Origin: JAEMQF01 sp031396305
Lineage (GTDB): Bacteria > Pseudomonadota > Gammaproteobacteria > Burkholderiales > Burkholderiaceae_C
Length of the DNA: 13,921 bases
Assembly (NCBI GenBank): GCA_031396305.1
Contig: JANNKM010000222.1
Location: forward strand, 1 to 13,921
Direction of reading: 5' to 3'
In this document: piece after piece, positions 13,311 to 13,921 of the stretch
Numbering within the stretch: the first letter of the stretch is position 1
Layout: every line of letters begins with the position of its first letter
Position numbers and translations under genes: made by a program
Notes under the pieces: generated by a model
What the model was told of the DNA's origin: nothing
Databases searched by the model: none
Seen by the model: only the letters and a program-made list of their open reading frames with translations

Positions 13311-13921
13311 TCAGTTCGGCAAAGCGAATACCGTCAGCGAGCCGCCCAGTTCGGTGTACTGGTTCAGTTCCCGGTAGCCACCCACGGCGCCTAGGCCGTC
13401 TGTGTCTTTCTCCAGGCCCGCCGCCATGCCGATGCCGGCCCAGCCGCCGATGCCCGAGAACACGCCGATGTGCTGCTTGCCCTTGTGCTCATACGTGAAC
13501 ACGTTGCCGATGATGCCTGAGGGAGTCTTGAACTTGAACAGTTCCTTGTTGATGTCCTTCGCATCGACGCACTTCAGGTGGCCTTCCAGCGTGCCGTAGC
13601 AGCTCAAACCGCCGGCAGTGTTCAGCGAGCCGCTCCACACCGAGAACTTCTCGGGCTTGGACTGCACGATCTTGCCGGTGCCGGCGTTCCACGTGATGTA
13701 GTTGCCCAGGCCGCCGTGGCTGCCAGGAGCCGGGAACATCGACAGCGTGGCGCCCACGTACGGCTGGCCTGCGGTGTACTCGACCTTGAACGGCTCATAG
13801 TCCATGCAGACATGATTGGTCGGCACGTAGAAGAGCTTGGTGTTGGGGTCGTACGAAGCTGGCTGCTGATCTTTGGAGCCGAGCGCTGCAGGGCAGATGC
13901 CTTTTGTGTTGACGTCCGGAC
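13311..13921 (-). CDS. xoxF: XoxF-type PQQ-dependent methanol/alcohol dehydrogenase, C-terminal third
   Basis: The last 202 residues; the gene runs off the right edge, where roughly two thirds of a protein of about 600 residues is missing. The frame is open to the window end. ICPAALGSKDQQPASYDP, FYVPTNHVCMDYEPF, YVGATLSMFPAPGSHGG, FKTPSGIIGN, GGWAGIGMAAGL and the ending LGGSLTVFALPN match XoxF much better than MxaF or ethanol dehydrogenases. The enzyme oxidises methanol or other primary alcohols in the periplasm with PQQ and, in characterised XoxF, a lanthanide. The metal-binding aspartates are outside the window. One local oddity is SCYGTLEGHLKC, two cysteines ten residues apart where I expect hydrophobic residues, followed by a one-residue-longer turn (KDINKE). 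Confidence 0.95.
   Translation of the reverse strand, partial: PDVNTKGICPAALGSKDQQPASYDPNTKLFYVPTNHVCMDYEPFKVEYTAGQPYVGATLSMFPAPGSHGGLGNYITWNAGTGKIVQSKPEKFSVWSGSLNTAGGLSCYGTLEGHLKCVDAKDINKELFKFKTPSGIIGNVFTYEHKGKQHIGVFSGIGGWAGIGMAAGLEKDTDGLGAVGGYRELNQYTELGGSLTVFALPN

Overview
This GC-rich window looks like a piece of a betaproteobacterial chromosome, probably Burkholderiales. That placement rests on codon usage and on the flavour of the proteins, not on any marker gene. Its main content is a methylotrophy-type quinoprotein module: a complete pqqABCDE set for the cofactor PQQ, converging on a long leftward operon. That operon starts with the C-terminal third of a XoxF-type (lanthanide-class) PQQ methanol/alcohol dehydrogenase and continues with its cytochrome c (XoxG-like), its periplasmic binding protein (XoxJ-like) and six more exported proteins.

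Layout. 1-871: the tail of a HAD phosphatase (+) overlaps head to head with a small secreted M48 metallopeptidase (-). 977-3974 (-): three genes joined by 4-base overlaps, namely a prolyl aminopeptidase, a sensor kinase with a LapD/MoxY-like periplasmic domain, and a NarL/FixJ response regulator. Kinase/regulator pairs of this type control quinoprotein methanol dehydrogenases in other methylotrophs. 3975-4165: divergent control region with an AT-rich patch of repeated TCATGA and a small hairpin. 4166-7575 (+): pqqA (a 24-residue peptide gene, easily missed), a 154-base strongly structured spacer, then pqqB, pqqC, pqqD and pqqE, tightly packed. pqqB carries an in-frame insertion of about 29 codons made of GC-rich palindromes. 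7589-13921 (-), in transcription order: xoxF (partial), intrinsic terminator, xoxG, xoxJ, a 228-residue unknown secreted protein, a 122-residue unknown secreted four-cysteine protein, SoxYZ-like fusion 2, a metallo-beta-lactamase-fold protein with a degraded metal motif, SoxYZ-like fusion 1, and a CPYC thioredoxin-fold protein.

How the parts may work together. PqqA is crosslinked at Glu16/Tyr20 by PqqE with PqqD as chaperone. PqqB and PqqC finish PQQ, which loads XoxF in the periplasm. XoxG takes the electrons and XoxJ is thought to assist XoxF. The SoxYZ-like carriers, the MBL protein and the thioredoxin form the so-called quinoprotein relay set, whose chemistry is not established. The two unknown secreted proteins sit inside the same operon and are the best candidates for undescribed components. 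Which lanthanide or calcium ligands XoxF has cannot be seen here, because that part of the protein lies beyond the window.
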